A stretch of 64,000 nucleotides of DNA, taken from Candidatus Thermochlorobacteriaceae bacterium (GTDB lineage: Bacteria > Bacteroidota > Chlorobiia > Chlorobiales > Thermochlorobacteraceae). The translations under genes were made by a program, and so were the position numbers. Below the pieces are notes generated by a model, which ran no database searches, was not told the DNA's origin, and saw only the letters and a list, made by a program, of their open reading frames with translations. Within the stretch, counting starts at the first letter, position 1. Each line of letters starts with the position of its first letter. The stretch lies in contig JAJUFC010000002.1 of NCBI GenBank assembly GCA_029263855.1, positions 1-64,000 of the forward strand, written 5' to 3'. Below, one piece after another: positions 9,701 through 18,822 of this stretch.

Positions 9701-10781
9701 ACCTCGCGAAGCCGACGCGAATCGCGTAACGGTGCGCGTCAGAAACAACGGCACGGTCGACTTCCTTTCTTACAACGCCTCTTGGCTGATTGATGGAAAT
9801 GTGCAAGAGACGCGCACGATTAACCGCACGCTGACGGTCAATCAGGAAGATACCGTGCAGTTCAGCTGGGCGGCGCCGCAACCCGGCCTGCGCGTGCTGA
9901 CAGGACGCATAAGCGTTGCAAGCGATACCGTAGCGACGAATGACACATTAAGCACAACGGTCAATGTGCTCCCGCTTGCCACGCCCATTGCGAGATGGTC
10001 TGCGGGGTTTGAAGAAACGGGATTCCCTCCTGTGGGTTGGCTTTCTTTCTCGCCGCAAGGTCAGCAAAGTTGGACGCGGTCAACCTCAGCGACGTATAGA
10101 ATTTTCGGAAACGCCGTCGCCTTGGTGCGCGCCGAATTGAATACGGCGCTTCGGAACGACGCATGGCTCGTCTCACCGCGAACGCAAGTCTTCAACAACT
10201 CGCAATTAACCTTCTGGGCGAAGCGTGCAACGTTGGGCGGACAATTCCGACAAGACACGCTACGCATTCGAGTTTCAACGACAGGGGCAGGACCGCTCAA
10301 CTACGGCGCGCCCATCGCTACGATTTTGCCAACGACCGAAACCGCAGGACAGCGATACCAAATCAGTTTGAGCCAATTCCAAAACCAAAATATCCACATC
10401 GGATTCCACTACAATGAACAAGCGCAAGGAATCTTGGTTTTGGACAGCGTCAGCGTTGATACAGCATCGCTCAGCGCACAGCCGATTGCGTCGCTTGAAC
10501 GTCCGCGCGAATACGCATTAGAACAGAACTATCCGAATCCGTTCAACCCCAGCACGATGATTCGCTATCAACTCTCTGCGAATAGCTTGGTGAAGTTGGA
10601 AGTCTTCGATATGGTCGGTCGTCGCGTCGCCGCGCTCGTCAATGCGGAACAATCCGCTGGACGATATGAAGTAAACTTTAATGCGAGTAACCTTTCAAGC
10701 GGCGTTTATTTCTATCGACTGCAAGCCAACTCGCCACAAAGTAGTTACACGAAAATGATGAAGATGCTCTTAGTGAAGTAA
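6741..10781 (+). CDS. Secreted reprolysin-like zinc metalloprotease with four CARDB-type repeats and T9SS domain
   Basis: A 1346-residue exported protein. A signal peptide ends near SANAQ (about residue 20). A propeptide-like region precedes a metzincin catalytic domain with the zinc motif HEMGHQFGANH at residues 347-357 and a Met-turn region around TIMGYAG. An Ig/cadherin-like section follows, then four tandem ~105-residue repeats (about residues 654-1076) of the CARDB kind. Next comes a cleaved-adhesin-like jelly roll (starting near FEETGFPPVGW), and finally a T9SS type A sorting domain with YPNPFNP and SSGVYFYRLQA. The catalytic motif is intact, so it is probably an active surface or secreted protease. 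AAAGGA upstream of the ATG is a good ribosome site. A strong terminator follows, so it is monocistronic. Confidence 0.9.
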   Translation: MHKRLLFVVALSVAMSANAQTRSFWSAVPEPQASSERYIIPAKYRTFALNFDAMKTKLADAPMEFTAQARQGSFIIELPMPNGNFARFQVEESPVMHPELAAKYPDIKTYRGFGLDDGTATLRMDITPLGFHAMILSAYHSPVFIDPYQKGDLTNCISYYKEDYVAAQRNNANNFWECRTNEEMEASVKKQIEDMLASGAMPRTGPQLRTYRLACTATRTYTAFHGGVPQASAAIAVTVNRVTGVYEKDLAVRMVLIPNNDTLILTNTSSPYPFTSENPSSTMLNQNQTFIDGRIGSANYDIGHVVSTGDGGIAGLGVVCRAGNKARGATGRPQPVGDPFDIDYVAHEMGHQFGANHTQNNNCNRVASAAYEPGSASTIMGYAGICPPDLQNNSDDYFHVHSIIEMRNYIAGLGGGCPVVTNTGNTQPTVSFGANGFSIPIQTPFTITGSGDDPDGDTLTYCWEQYDLGPAGAPSATATQGPVFRSLLPTLSPSRTFPRLQNLLNNTTNVGETFPTVSRSLNFRLTVRDRRGGVNFTTNLYNVSTVATAGPFVVTNPNTATVEWRASERRPVTWNVANTNVAPVNCQSVNILLSTDGGVTFPIVLAQNRPNSGTDTITVPFVITNTARIRVEAADNIFFDISNANFRILRPLTDVDMSAISVAPRVTPVVNAIPNTVVVTVRNEGLNVANSYDVGWSLDGVTQATRTITRPLASVATDTIQFPWQNPTTGTRQLQAWTSIAGDTIAINDTARASVNVLVDFQDIGVTAIGQVGTIIATLPTTLTVNTRSFGTLPVSSYQVGWSVNGVPQTPIQVNRPLPATNSTDTVQIVWIPTGGGQTQLRAWTILPTDTVLTNDTATITRNVLPAYQDVGTTQIVPQFSLASGFPNVLIVTTRNFGTLSVPSYNVSWSLNGALQETRAINRPLARNQTDTARFAWANPPAGTQTVRAWTTLASDTVATNDTTTANLNVILSFVDGRVVSITTLNQPREADANRVTVRVRNNGTVDFLSYNASWLIDGNVQETRTINRTLTVNQEDTVQFSWAAPQPGLRVLTGRISVASDTVATNDTLSTTVNVLPLATPIARWSAGFEETGFPPVGWLSFSPQGQQSWTRSTSATYRIFGNAVALVRAELNTALRNDAWLVSPRTQVFNNSQLTFWAKRATLGGQFRQDTLRIRVSTTGAGPLNYGAPIATILPTTETAGQRYQISLSQFQNQNIHIGFHYNEQAQGILVLDSVSVDTASLSAQPIASLERPREYALEQNYPNPFNPSTMIRYQLSANSLVKLEVFDMVGRRVAALVNAEQSAGRYEVNFNASNLSSGVYFYRLQANSPQSSYTKMMKMLLVK
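8700..9970 (+). repeat. Four tandem CARDB-like repeats inside the metalloprotease gene
   Basis: Units start at about 8700, 9018, 9339 and 9652. Each encodes a beta-sandwich of about 105 residues with the phrases GWS-[LV]-[DN]-G, a R-T/A-I-N-R-P/T-L strand, a DT-x-x-F/I-x-W strand, and a closing AWT..DT[IV].TNDT. The last unit is the most divergent. Repeats of this kind act as spacers or adhesion modules in exported proteins. Confidence 0.8.
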
Positions 10782-10804
10782 AAGAGAAGGTGAGACTTGA
10801 AGAT

Positions 10805-10836
10805 GAGGCGGGAGCAGTCCCGCCTCGTTTGTTTTA
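10805..10836 (+). terminator. Rho-independent terminator of the metalloprotease gene
   Basis: GAGGCGGGA (10805-10813) and TCCCGCCTC (10818-10826) form a perfect 9-bp stem with a GCAG loop, followed by GTTTGTTTT. It lies between two convergent genes. The opposite strand has no T tract, so it works mainly for the plus-strand gene. Confidence 0.85.
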
Positions 10837-10861
10837 TGGGAGTTTCAGAGGGCGTTTTTAT

Positions 10862-11608
10862 TTAAGCCCCTAACAACAAAGCCTTGTTATACTCCCAATT
10901 CATTTGCGCGATGTTCAAGACGGAAACGCCCATTGGACATTCGGCTTCGCAGGCTTCGGTGTTCGTGCAGTGTCCGAATCCTTCCTTATCCATCTGTTCC
11001 ACCATTTTCACGACGCGCGCTCTTGCTTCCGCTCTGCCTTGTGGCAATTTTGCCAAGTGCGAAATTTTGGCGGACGTGAAGAGCGCCGCGCTCCCATTTT
11101 TGCAAGTCGCTACACACGCGCCACACCCGATACACGCCGCTGAATCAAACGCGGATTCCGCAACATCGTGCGGAATCAAAATGCTGTTGGCTTCGGGCGC
11201 AGAACCCGTGCTTGCCGAAATGTATCCGCCCGACGCGATGATGCGGTCGAAGGCGGAGCGGTCTATCTTCAAATCTTTGATGACGGGAAACGCTTTGGCG
11301 CGAAACGGTTCAATCGTCAGTTCGTCGCCGTCGTTGAACGAGCGCAGATGCAGTTGGCAAGTCGTGATTCCGCCAATCGGTCCGTGTGCGCGTCCGTTTA
11401 TCATCATTCCGCAAGTTCCGCAAATGCCCTCGCGGCAGTCGTGGTCGAAGACGACGGGACGCTCGCCCTTCGTAACAAGTTGCTGGTTAAGCACATCGAG
11501 CATTTCTAGAAACGACATGCCTTTTTCCAAGTTATCGAGCGTGTATGTTTTGAACATGCCTTGCGCGGTTGCAGAGTCTTGTCGCCAGATTTTGAGACGC
11601 AGTTTCAT
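10862..11608 (-). CDS. sdhB: Succinate dehydrogenase/fumarate reductase iron-sulfur subunit
   Basis: A 248-residue subunit that carries electrons from the flavoprotein to the membrane quinone site. All three cluster motifs are present: CREGICGTCG plus a later Cys for [2Fe-2S], CIGCGACVATCKNG for [4Fe-4S], and CTNTEACEAECP for the [3Fe-4S]-type cluster. It is the last gene of the sdhC-A-B operon. The order and the spacing (AGGAG ribosome site just before the ATG, 30 bases after sdhA) match the non-classical type B enzymes of Bacteroidota, Chlorobiota and epsilonproteobacteria. Such enzymes can run as fumarate reductase with menaquinone; direction cannot be told from sequence. Confidence 0.95.
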   Translation of the reverse strand: MKLRLKIWRQDSATAQGMFKTYTLDNLEKGMSFLEMLDVLNQQLVTKGERPVVFDHDCREGICGTCGMMINGRAHGPIGGITTCQLHLRSFNDGDELTIEPFRAKAFPVIKDLKIDRSAFDRIIASGGYISASTGSAPEANSILIPHDVAESAFDSAACIGCGACVATCKNGSAALFTSAKISHLAKLPQGRAEARARVVKMVEQMDKEGFGHCTNTEACEAECPMGVSVLNIAQMNWEYNKALLLGA

Positions 11609-11638
11609 CGTTACTCCTTTTTCGCTTTGGGTTTCGTG

Positions 11639-13633
11639 TTACTTGTATGAGCGTTCCGCCAATTTCACGGATTCAAACTCGAGCGATTCTTTGTGCAGAA
11701 TCGGGGCTTGTCCGTTGTTCCACTCCCACGCGGAAATGAAGCGGAAGTCGTCGTCGTTGCGCATCGCTTCGCCGTCGGGGGTTTGATACTCTTCGCGGAA
11801 ATGCGCGCCGCACGATTCTTCCCGCGTGAGCGCGTCGTAGCACATCAATTCGCCGATTTCGAAATAATCCGCCACGCGCCCCGCTTTTTCGAGCTCGATG
11901 TTGAGCGTGATTGCCTCTTCGGGAATCATCAATCGCGCATAAAATTCGTCTTTGAGGTCGCGAATTTTTTTGATGGCGGTTTTCAAGCCGTCGCGATTGC
12001 GCGAGAGCCCGCAGTAGTCGTAAAGCAATCGTCCTAATTCTTTGTGGAAGGTCTCCGCCGTTTTGTCGCCGCGAATTTTGACGAACATATCGAGTTGCGC
12101 TTTGACGTTGGCTTCGGCTTCGTTGAAGGCTTGATGCGAGGCGCTTGGTAGTTCGGTCTTGATTTTGTTGGAGAGATAATTGGCGATGGTGTAGGGCGCG
12201 ATGAAGTAGCCGTCGACGCAGGCTTGCAAGAGCGAATTTGCGCCGAGACGGTTCGCGCCGTGGTCAGCGAAGTTGGCTTCGCCTGCGGCAAAAAGTCCGG
12301 GAATCGTGGTCATCAAATCGTAATCGACCCACAATCCGCCCATCGTGAAGTGCGCGGAGGGCGAAATCATCATTGGCTCTTCGTAAGCGTCGATGCCCGT
12401 GATTTTGCGATACATATCGAAGAGGTTGCCGTATTTCTCGGCGATTTTCTTTTTGCCCTGCGCTTTGATGGCGTGAGAAAAATCGAGATAGACCGCGTTT
12501 TTTTGCGGACCGACACCATAGCCCGCGTCAATGCGTTCTTTGGCGGCACGCGAGGAAATATCGCGCGGAGCAAGATTGCCAAACGAAGGATAGCGTCGCT
12601 CCAAGTAATAATCGCGCTCGTTTTCGGGAATGTCGTTCGGTGCGCGGGAGTCGTTTTGTTTTTTCGGCACCCAAATTCGTCCGTCGTTGCGAAGCGATTC
12701 CGACATCAAGGTGAGTTTGGATTGATGTTCGCCGAGTTGCGGAAGTGAGGTTGGGTGAAATTGAATCCAACTTGTCGAAGCCATGAACGCACCTTTTTTG
12801 TGCGCGCGCCAAATGGCAGACGCATTGCACCCCATCGCGAGGGTTGAGAGGTAGTAAATTTTTCCGTAGCCGCCCGTCGCCAACACAACCACATGCGCCG
12901 CGTGTCGCTCAATTTCGCCCGTAAGCAAATTGCGCGCGATGATGCCCGCCGCTTTGCCGTCAATCGTAACGAGGTCGAGCATTTCGTGTTGGGCGTAAAG
13001 TTTGACCGTGCCTGCGTTCACTTGTCGCATCAAGGCTTGATACGCGCCGAGCAAGAGTTGCTGTCCCGTTTGTCCGCGAGCGTAAAAGGTTCGGCTCACT
13101 TGCACGCCGCCGAAAGAGCGATTGTTGAGGTAGCCGCTATACTCGCGCGCAAATGGCACACCTTGCGCGACGGCTTGGTCGATGAGCAGTCGCGAACATT
13201 CGGCGAGGCGATACACATTGGCTTCGCGCGCGCGGAAGTCGCCGCCTTTAATCGTGTCGTAAAACATTCGATAAATGCTATCGCCGTCGTTCTTGTAGTT
13301 CTTGCACGCATTCACGCCGCCTTGCGCCGCAACCGAATGCGCCCGACGCGGCGAATCCTGAAAGCAGAACGAGAGGACTTGATAGCCCATCTCGCCGAGC
13401 GTTGCGGCAAGCGACGCGCCCGCAAGCCCCGTTCCGACCACAATCACCCGCAACTTCTTGCGATTGGCAGGACTGACAAGCCCCGCGTGGTCTTTGAAAT
13501 TTTGCCACTTGTCGGCAAGGTCGCCCGATGGAATGTTCGCGCGAATGGATTTGCCCTCGATGGCATCGCCGCCGATGGTCTTTGATTCTATCGTCAACGC
13601 ATGGCGTTCTTCGGTGAAAGTCTCGGTTGGCAT
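11639..13633 (-). CDS. sdhA: Succinate dehydrogenase/fumarate reductase flavoprotein subunit
   Basis: A 664-residue catalytic subunit. The FAD-binding [18 protein letters not shown] lies near residues 68-85, and the [12 protein letters not shown] segment contains the histidine expected to bind FAD covalently. Catalytic-region motifs IQFHPTSL and SESLRNDGR are present, as is the [19 protein letters not shown] segment of the FAD domain. An N-terminal extension of about 60 residues precedes the FAD fold. AGGAG sits about 7 bases before the ATG. Encoded between sdhC and sdhB, it converts succinate to fumarate or the reverse at the cytoplasmic membrane. Confidence 0.95.
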   Translation of the reverse strand: MPTETFTEERHALTIESKTIGGDAIEGKSIRANIPSGDLADKWQNFKDHAGLVSPANRKKLRVIVVGTGLAGASLAATLGEMGYQVLSFCFQDSPRRAHSVAAQGGVNACKNYKNDGDSIYRMFYDTIKGGDFRAREANVYRLAECSRLLIDQAVAQGVPFAREYSGYLNNRSFGGVQVSRTFYARGQTGQQLLLGAYQALMRQVNAGTVKLYAQHEMLDLVTIDGKAAGIIARNLLTGEIERHAAHVVVLATGGYGKIYYLSTLAMGCNASAIWRAHKKGAFMASTSWIQFHPTSLPQLGEHQSKLTLMSESLRNDGRIWVPKKQNDSRAPNDIPENERDYYLERRYPSFGNLAPRDISSRAAKERIDAGYGVGPQKNAVYLDFSHAIKAQGKKKIAEKYGNLFDMYRKITGIDAYEEPMMISPSAHFTMGGLWVDYDLMTTIPGLFAAGEANFADHGANRLGANSLLQACVDGYFIAPYTIANYLSNKIKTELPSASHQAFNEAEANVKAQLDMFVKIRGDKTAETFHKELGRLLYDYCGLSRNRDGLKTAIKKIRDLKDEFYARLMIPEEAITLNIELEKAGRVADYFEIGELMCYDALTREESCGAHFREEYQTPDGEAMRNDDDFRFISAWEWNNGQAPILHKESLEFESVKLAERSYK

Positions 13634-13700
13634 CGTTATTCTCCTTTTGATTGTATCGCCCTCTTGCAGTTGTTCATTTTTCAGGCGATTGAATTTGATC

Positions 13701-14393
13701 TTACTTTAATTGCAACAGCGAGAGCAATCGCTCTTGATGCTGAACGACATAGACATAAATCGGAATGATGGCGAAGCCTACCGAAATGATAACGCTATAT
13801 GCCACGCCCGCCACATTCACCACGCGCACATACTTTTGATGATATACGCCAAGCGTTCTCACCGCGCTTGCAACGCCGTGCAATAAGTGATAGCCCATCG
13901 CCACCATTGAGACCACATAAAGCATCACATACCACACATTGCCGAATAAATTCACGACGGCGGAATACAAATCTTTTCGTCCCCACGCATCGAGCGGCAT
14001 GTCGGTGAATTTGTAGTAATACCAAAAGTTCTGAAAGTGAATTACGATGAAGACGAAAATCACCGTGCCTAAAAGCCCCATTGAGCGGCTATACCAAGGG
14101 CTTGCGACTTTGCGTTCATCGATGGCGTATTTTCCGCTCGACTTTCGGTTGTGTATCGTAATCACCACCGCGTAAATCGCGTGCGCAAGAATGCTTAAAT
14201 ACAAGCCAATCGCCACCACCTTGATGAAGAGATTGCCCGATAAGGCTTGTGAATACGCATTAAATTGCTCTTGCGCGATTTCTTTCGGCAGGAAAAGTTG
14301 GAGATTGCCCAAGAGGTGAATGACGAGGAAGAGACACAAGAAAAGTCCTGTGAGCGCCATCAATAATTTGCGTAGCAACGTGAGTTTTAACAT
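13701..14393 (-). CDS. sdhC: Succinate dehydrogenase cytochrome b subunit, single-subunit type B anchor
   Basis: About 230 residues with five predicted membrane helices. Candidate haem-ligand histidines occur in [19 protein letters not shown] and [15 protein letters not shown]. One fused anchor subunit instead of separate SdhC and SdhD is typical of type B di-haem enzymes, and the window contains no sdhD. I chose the ATG at 14393 because GAGGTG at 14398-14403 is a strong ribosome site for it. The alternative ATG at 14405 would bury that site and add only four residues. It is the first gene of the operon. Confidence 0.92.
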   Translation of the reverse strand: MLKLTLLRKLLMALTGLFLCLFLVIHLLGNLQLFLPKEIAQEQFNAYSQALSGNLFIKVVAIGLYLSILAHAIYAVVITIHNRKSSGKYAIDERKVASPWYSRSMGLLGTVIFVFIVIHFQNFWYYYKFTDMPLDAWGRKDLYSAVVNLFGNVWYVMLYVVSMVAMGYHLLHGVASAVRTLGVYHQKYVRVVNVAGVAYSVIISVGFAIIPIYVYVVQHQERLLSLLQLK

Positions 14394-14597
14394 ACTGCAC
14401 CTCACTCTTGATTAAGGTTAGCAAAGCTTCTGAAGAACTTGGCTCAATCTCTTTGAACTGACTGAATGAAGCAAGGGAGCACTGTGGCGTGTTCAGTTCA
14501 ACGACGTCATTTTGCCAAGCGAAAGAACATATACCCAAAGGTAAGGCGCGAATTGGGAGAACGCAAGTTTTTTCTGAAACCAAATCGGTTAAATTTT

Positions 14598-15593
14598 ATG
14601 CCCAAAGTTCATTTTGTCATCGTCATCATCGCAAGCCTTCTTGCGACGTCATTTGCAAACGCGCCAATGAAACCACGTTTTGCCATCGCCATTCACGGCG
14701 GCGCAGGCACGATTCTCAAATCTCAAATTGCGCCCGAACAAGACGCGCTATATCGACAAAAACTCGCCGAAGCCGTCGAGGCGGGCTACGCGATTTTGGA
14801 GCGCGGCGGAACGAGTTTAGACGCGGTTCAAGCCGTCGTCGAGCGTCTTGAAGACGATTCGCTCTTCAATGCAGGCAAAGGCGCGGTGTTCAACAGCGAT
14901 GGCAAGGTCGAACTTGACGCTTCGATTATGGACGGACAGACGTTGAAAGCGGGCGCGGTGGCGGGCGTGCATCACGTCAAAAATCCGATTCGCTTGGCGC
15001 GCGCGGTGATGGAGCAGTCCGAGCATGTTTTTCTCATTGGCGAGGGCGCGGAACGCTTCGCCAAAGAGCGAGGCATCGAGCTCGTCGATGAATCTTACTT
15101 CTTCACCGAAGCGCGTTGGCGCTCGCTTCAAAAAGCGAAGGCGAAAGAATCGCTCACGGAAAAAGAAAAGCACGGAACAGTGGGCGCGGTCGCGCTCGAC
15201 CAATTCGGCAACTTGGCGGCGGCAACCTCGACGGGCGGAATGACGAACAAAAAATTCGGGCGCATCGGCGATAGCCCCATCATCGGCGCAGGCACTTACG
15301 CCGACAACGAAACTTGCGCCATCTCCGCCACAGGACACGGCGAATACTTCATTCGCGCCGTCGTCGCGCACGACGTCGCCGCCCTGATGCGTTACAAGCG
15401 GCTCTCGCTCAAAGACGCGACAAATGAGGTCGTGATGAACAAACTCGCCAAACTTGGCGGCACGGGCGGGCTTGTCGCGATTGACCGAAACGCCAACATT
15501 GCGATGCCCTTCAATACAGAAGGAATGTATCGCGCTTCAAAAGTCGAGGGCGGAAAAACCTTCGTGGCGATTTACAAAGAGGAACAAAGGTGA
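14598..15593 (+). CDS. iaaA: Isoaspartyl peptidase/L-asparaginase, Ntn-hydrolase family
   Basis: About 331 residues. The ATG at 14598 gives a hydrophobic export signal (FVIVIIASLLATSFANA), so the enzyme is probably periplasmic; an in-frame start at 14466 would add 44 unsupported residues. The fold is a plant-type asparaginase that cleaves itself before a nucleophilic threonine, visible in HGTVGAVALD with Thr194 at the expected place. Substrate-loop motifs IHGGAGT, GKGAVFN and SATGHGEYFIR are present. It hydrolyses beta-aspartyl (isoaspartyl) dipeptides and asparagine. The gene is divergent from sdhC and convergent with an amino-acid permease, which hints at peptide and amino-acid salvage. Confidence 0.9.
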   Translation: MPKVHFVIVIIASLLATSFANAPMKPRFAIAIHGGAGTILKSQIAPEQDALYRQKLAEAVEAGYAILERGGTSLDAVQAVVERLEDDSLFNAGKGAVFNSDGKVELDASIMDGQTLKAGAVAGVHHVKNPIRLARAVMEQSEHVFLIGEGAERFAKERGIELVDESYFFTEARWRSLQKAKAKESLTEKEKHGTVGAVALDQFGNLAAATSTGGMTNKKFGRIGDSPIIGAGTYADNETCAISATGHGEYFIRAVVAHDVAALMRYKRLSLKDATNEVVMNKLAKLGGTGGLVAIDRNANIAMPFNTEGMYRASKVEGGKTFVAIYKEEQR

Positions 15594-15596
15594 TTT

Positions 15597-17345
15597 CTAC
15601 TCAATGCCGTTGAGTTTGCTCTTTTTGCGTCCGTAAGAAAAATAAATCACAAGCCCAATCGCAAGCCAAATAAGAAACCACGTCCAGTTGCTAATCTCGG
15701 AAATCAAATAGCCACACGAGAGAAGCGCGCAGATGGGAATTAGTGATAGGTTATGCTTGAAGGAAAGATACCCTAGCACCAGCGTGCCGATGAAATAAAT
15801 CGTTAGTGGCATTCGTGAAGAGAGTGCTTCGAAGAGCGGTGTTTCTCCAATCGTGAAAAATTTCAATACCTCATCTTGATTCAAGACTGCCACGCCGAGC
15901 CAGATGACTGCCACCATAATTGGCGCAATCCACTTCGCGTTGATGTATGGAATTTTGAACTTCCGCTCTGCGGTCGGATTTTTTTTTTCCAACACCAACA
16001 CGCCGCCTGAGACGAGCAAAAACGCAAAGAGCGTCCCGATGCTCGTTAAATCCGTAACCACGTTCATATCGACCACGAGCGCAGGCACACCAACCACAAT
16101 GCCTGTAATCACGGTTGAGAACGACGGCGTTTTGAACTTCGGGTGAATGGTTGAAAAGGCTTTTGGAAGCAAGCCGTCGCGGCTCATCGCCATCCAAATT
16201 CTTGGCTGTCCGAGTTGAAAGACAAGCAAAACCGACGCAATGGCAATCACCGCGCTCACGGCAATCACGCCTGAAATCCACGGCACATTCACGCCCTCCG
16301 CGCCGAAGACGAAAGCGAGCGGGTCGCCGACTTGCAACTTTGTGTAGCTCGTCATTCCTGTAAGCACCAGCGCAATCAAAACATAAAGCACGGTGCAAAT
16401 GAGAAGCGAATAAATCATTCCGCGTGGCAAATCGCGTTGCGGATTCTTGCACTCCTCTGCCGTTGTTGAAATCGCGTCAAAGCCGATGTAAGCGAAGAAG
16501 ACTGACGAAACGCCCGCCATCACGCCGCCAAATCCATTCGGCATAAAAGGCGACCAATTTTCAGGCTGAACATAAAACGCGCCAACCGCAATAACGAGCA
16601 AGACCACGCCGATTTTCAAAATCACCATTGCGTTGGTTGTGGTGCGCGATTCTTGAATGCCGATATAGACAATCGTCGTAATGATAGCGGTAATCAAAAA
16701 CGCGGGCAAGTCGCAGACGAGTTTAATGCCGAGAATTGACGGTGCCGCTTCGTAAGCCTTAAATGCTGTGAGCATTTGCGCGTTGTTGGCATCGGCTTCA
16801 ATGGCTTCGAGCGTTGTGCCGCTTAGTAGCATGGTTTTGATTTTCGCCGCACTGCTTGACGCGGTGAAGTAATCCATCGCGAGATAATCGGGGAAGTTGA
16901 TGCCGTAGCCTGCGAGCAATCCGGTGAAGTAGTCGCTCCATGAAATTGCGACGACGATATTTCCGACGGCGTATTCCATAATTAAGCCCCAGCCGATAAT
17001 CCACGCAAAGAGTTCGCCGAAGGAGGTGTAGGCGTAAGTATAAGCCGAGCCTGAAACAGGAATCATCGAGGCAAATTCAGCGTAGCACATTACGGAAAAG
17101 CCGCATGCAATCGCCGTGAAGATGAAGAGCAACACGACACCCGCGCCGCCTGAATACGCCGCGTTGCCAATGGTTGAAAAAATGCCCGCGCCGACAATCG
17201 CCGCAATGCCAAGCGCGGTAAGGTCAAAGACCGAGAGCGTTCTGTTTAAGGCGTGTTTTTGTTCCGCATCGGCGAGCGTTCCTGCTTGCGCGTCAGAGAT
17301 GAGTTGGTCGAGAGATTTTTTTCGGAAGAGCGTTCCTTTGAACAT
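15597..17345 (-). CDS. APC-superfamily amino-acid permease (CAT-like)
   Basis: 582 residues if the ATG at 17345 (MFKGTLFRKKSLDQL) is used. The frame stays open another 118 codons upstream, but that stretch runs against the opposite gene and has no family similarity, so it is excluded. The N-terminus LTALGIAAIVGAGIF is the classical APC signature, followed by about 12-14 membrane helices and the conserved FAYIGFDAISTTAEE block. This matches cationic amino-acid transporter-like permeases (YfnA group). Substrate is not determinable. The region between helices 3 and 5 holds an extra ~40-residue hydrophilic loop. Its stop lies 3 bases from the convergent asparaginase stop. Confidence 0.88.
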   Translation of the reverse strand: MFKGTLFRKKSLDQLISDAQAGTLADAEQKHALNRTLSVFDLTALGIAAIVGAGIFSTIGNAAYSGGAGVVLLFIFTAIACGFSVMCYAEFASMIPVSGSAYTYAYTSFGELFAWIIGWGLIMEYAVGNIVVAISWSDYFTGLLAGYGINFPDYLAMDYFTASSSAAKIKTMLLSGTTLEAIEADANNAQMLTAFKAYEAAPSILGIKLVCDLPAFLITAIITTIVYIGIQESRTTTNAMVILKIGVVLLVIAVGAFYVQPENWSPFMPNGFGGVMAGVSSVFFAYIGFDAISTTAEECKNPQRDLPRGMIYSLLICTVLYVLIALVLTGMTSYTKLQVGDPLAFVFGAEGVNVPWISGVIAVSAVIAIASVLLVFQLGQPRIWMAMSRDGLLPKAFSTIHPKFKTPSFSTVITGIVVGVPALVVDMNVVTDLTSIGTLFAFLLVSGGVLVLEKKNPTAERKFKIPYINAKWIAPIMVAVIWLGVAVLNQDEVLKFFTIGETPLFEALSSRMPLTIYFIGTLVLGYLSFKHNLSLIPICALLSCGYLISEISNWTWFLIWLAIGLVIYFSYGRKKSKLNGIE

Positions 17346-17490
17346 TTCTGCAATGATGTTGTTGATAGACTGATTGCGGGAAATATCGTGAAAGATTTTT
17401 GAAAATTGGCGCAATATGCAACAAGCATTGTTCCATTTTGGAAATTTGTATTTTCTTTGTGGCTCATCAACATTATCCCAGAGAATTTCA

Positions 17491-18786
17491 ATGACTGCTC
17501 CATTGACAAAACAAGTTGCACAGCAAGTTTTCAAGGCTATTTTTGCTACGCTTCCGCCGATTGAAACGTTTTTATATGCCGACATTGAGGCACTTCCGCT
17601 TTCTGCCCAATGCCGCGCATTTATTTTCGCTGAACTTACTTTTTCAGCGCGTTCGCTTTTAGCTTCGCTCAAATCTTCTCGATTTAACTTGCAACACAAC
17701 GAACTGCGTGCACCACGTCAGCAGTTTGCAAATCAAATTGTCGTCGTTGCCACACAACTTCAACGCGACGATTTCATCAAAGTATTGGAATCTGCTATTG
17801 TGATTGAAGCGCAGTATTTGGCACGTCCGCAGAAGATTCTCAAAGACCTCATCTTCGCTAATCGCACCGAACTTTCGTCTCTCGATGTTTTAGACCGTTT
17901 AGACAACTTTGTCGAGTATGCGTATTTGATTGATGTGTTCAAGCAGTATTTAGAACGAAAGCAACCAAGCGCGCTTTCTGCGGAAAAATTCGAAAAGGTT
18001 CTTTTTGAAATTGATGCAAAACTTTGTGCCACCTATTCGCACGATGAGTTGATGATGCTCTTCAAGCCGCTTTTTGACTTTCACGCGCTTGCGGGAGAAA
18101 AAGCCGTTTCCTGCACAACGCTCCAATCGTTTTTGGCTGAAAAACAACTCAACGACCATGTCAAGCGCATTGACCTTGCAATGCAAAACGGCATTGACGC
18201 GCTCACTGCTGAAGCCTTGAACGACCTTCTCCTCGCTCCTCTTGCCACGCTTACACCTTCAGACGCGCTCGCTCCGAAACCCGCGCCTGTTATCGAAGTG
18301 CCACAAGTTGTTGAGCCGCCACCGATGCCAGTAGCATCTGAACCTTCTCGCCTCAAAACGACTGAGCCGCTACCTCCTCCTCAGCCGCCGTCAACACTCG
18401 CGCCCGAGCCAACTGCGCCCGAGCCGATTGCGCCGATCGTCGCCGCCCCTGAAATCGTCAAGGAAGAAAAACCTGTTCCCAACATCGACTTCTTCGAGAT
18501 TGAAAAGCAAAAACTTCAATCTCAAAAAGCCCAACAAGATTCGGCTTTGCGCGACGTGCGCCTGCTCATCAGCGATGACGAGCGAAAGAAGTTCATCAAG
18601 CGTCTTTTCAAAGGCAGTGAAGCAGAATACAATCAAGCCATTTCTGCCATCAATCAAATGAAGACTTGGCGCGAAGCCTCGCTCTTTATTGACCGCGAAG
18701 TTTTCTCGCGCTTCAAAGTCGATGAATTTTCAAGCGAAGCCGTCGCTTTCGTCGACATCGTTTTTGAGCGCTTCCAAACGCGCTAA
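17491..18786 (+). CDS. Conserved hypothetical protein with Pro-rich linker and helical C-terminal domain
   Basis: 431 residues from the ATG at 17491 (the frame continues upstream to 17416 without support). The N-terminal ~260 residues are helical and charged, with no recognisable enzyme motif. About 70 residues rich in Pro, Ala and Glu follow. The C-terminal ~100 residues (from IDFFEIEKQKL) contain the pattern DVRLLISDDERKKFIKRLF, then GSEAEYNQAISAIN and a closing VAFVDIVFERF. From memory this resembles a domain of unknown function shared by many Bacteroidota/Chlorobiota proteins, usually behind a low-complexity linker. It lies 36 bases before sbcC and may be co-transcribed. No function assigned. 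Confidence 0.75.
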   Translation: MTAPLTKQVAQQVFKAIFATLPPIETFLYADIEALPLSAQCRAFIFAELTFSARSLLASLKSSRFNLQHNELRAPRQQFANQIVVVATQLQRDDFIKVLESAIVIEAQYLARPQKILKDLIFANRTELSSLDVLDRLDNFVEYAYLIDVFKQYLERKQPSALSAEKFEKVLFEIDAKLCATYSHDELMMLFKPLFDFHALAGEKAVSCTTLQSFLAEKQLNDHVKRIDLAMQNGIDALTAEALNDLLLAPLATLTPSDALAPKPAPVIEVPQVVEPPPMPVASEPSRLKTTEPLPPPQPPSTLAPEPTAPEPIAPIVAAPEIVKEEKPVPNIDFFEIEKQKLQSQKAQQDSALRDVRLLISDDERKKFIKRLFKGSEAEYNQAISAINQMKTWREASLFIDREVFSRFKVDEFSSEAVAFVDIVFERFQTR

Positions 18787-18822
18787 TTTTTATCTTTATC
18801 AACCTAACGTCGCTCACGGATT

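Noticed and set aside
12224-12748. 174-codon plus-strand frame within sdhA
   Set aside because: Shadow of sdhA; no independent start signal.
15597-17699. Longer 700-codon version of the amino-acid permease
   Set aside because: The first 118 codons have no permease similarity and lie antisense to the start of the 17491 gene; the ATG at 17345 begins the normal APC N-terminus.
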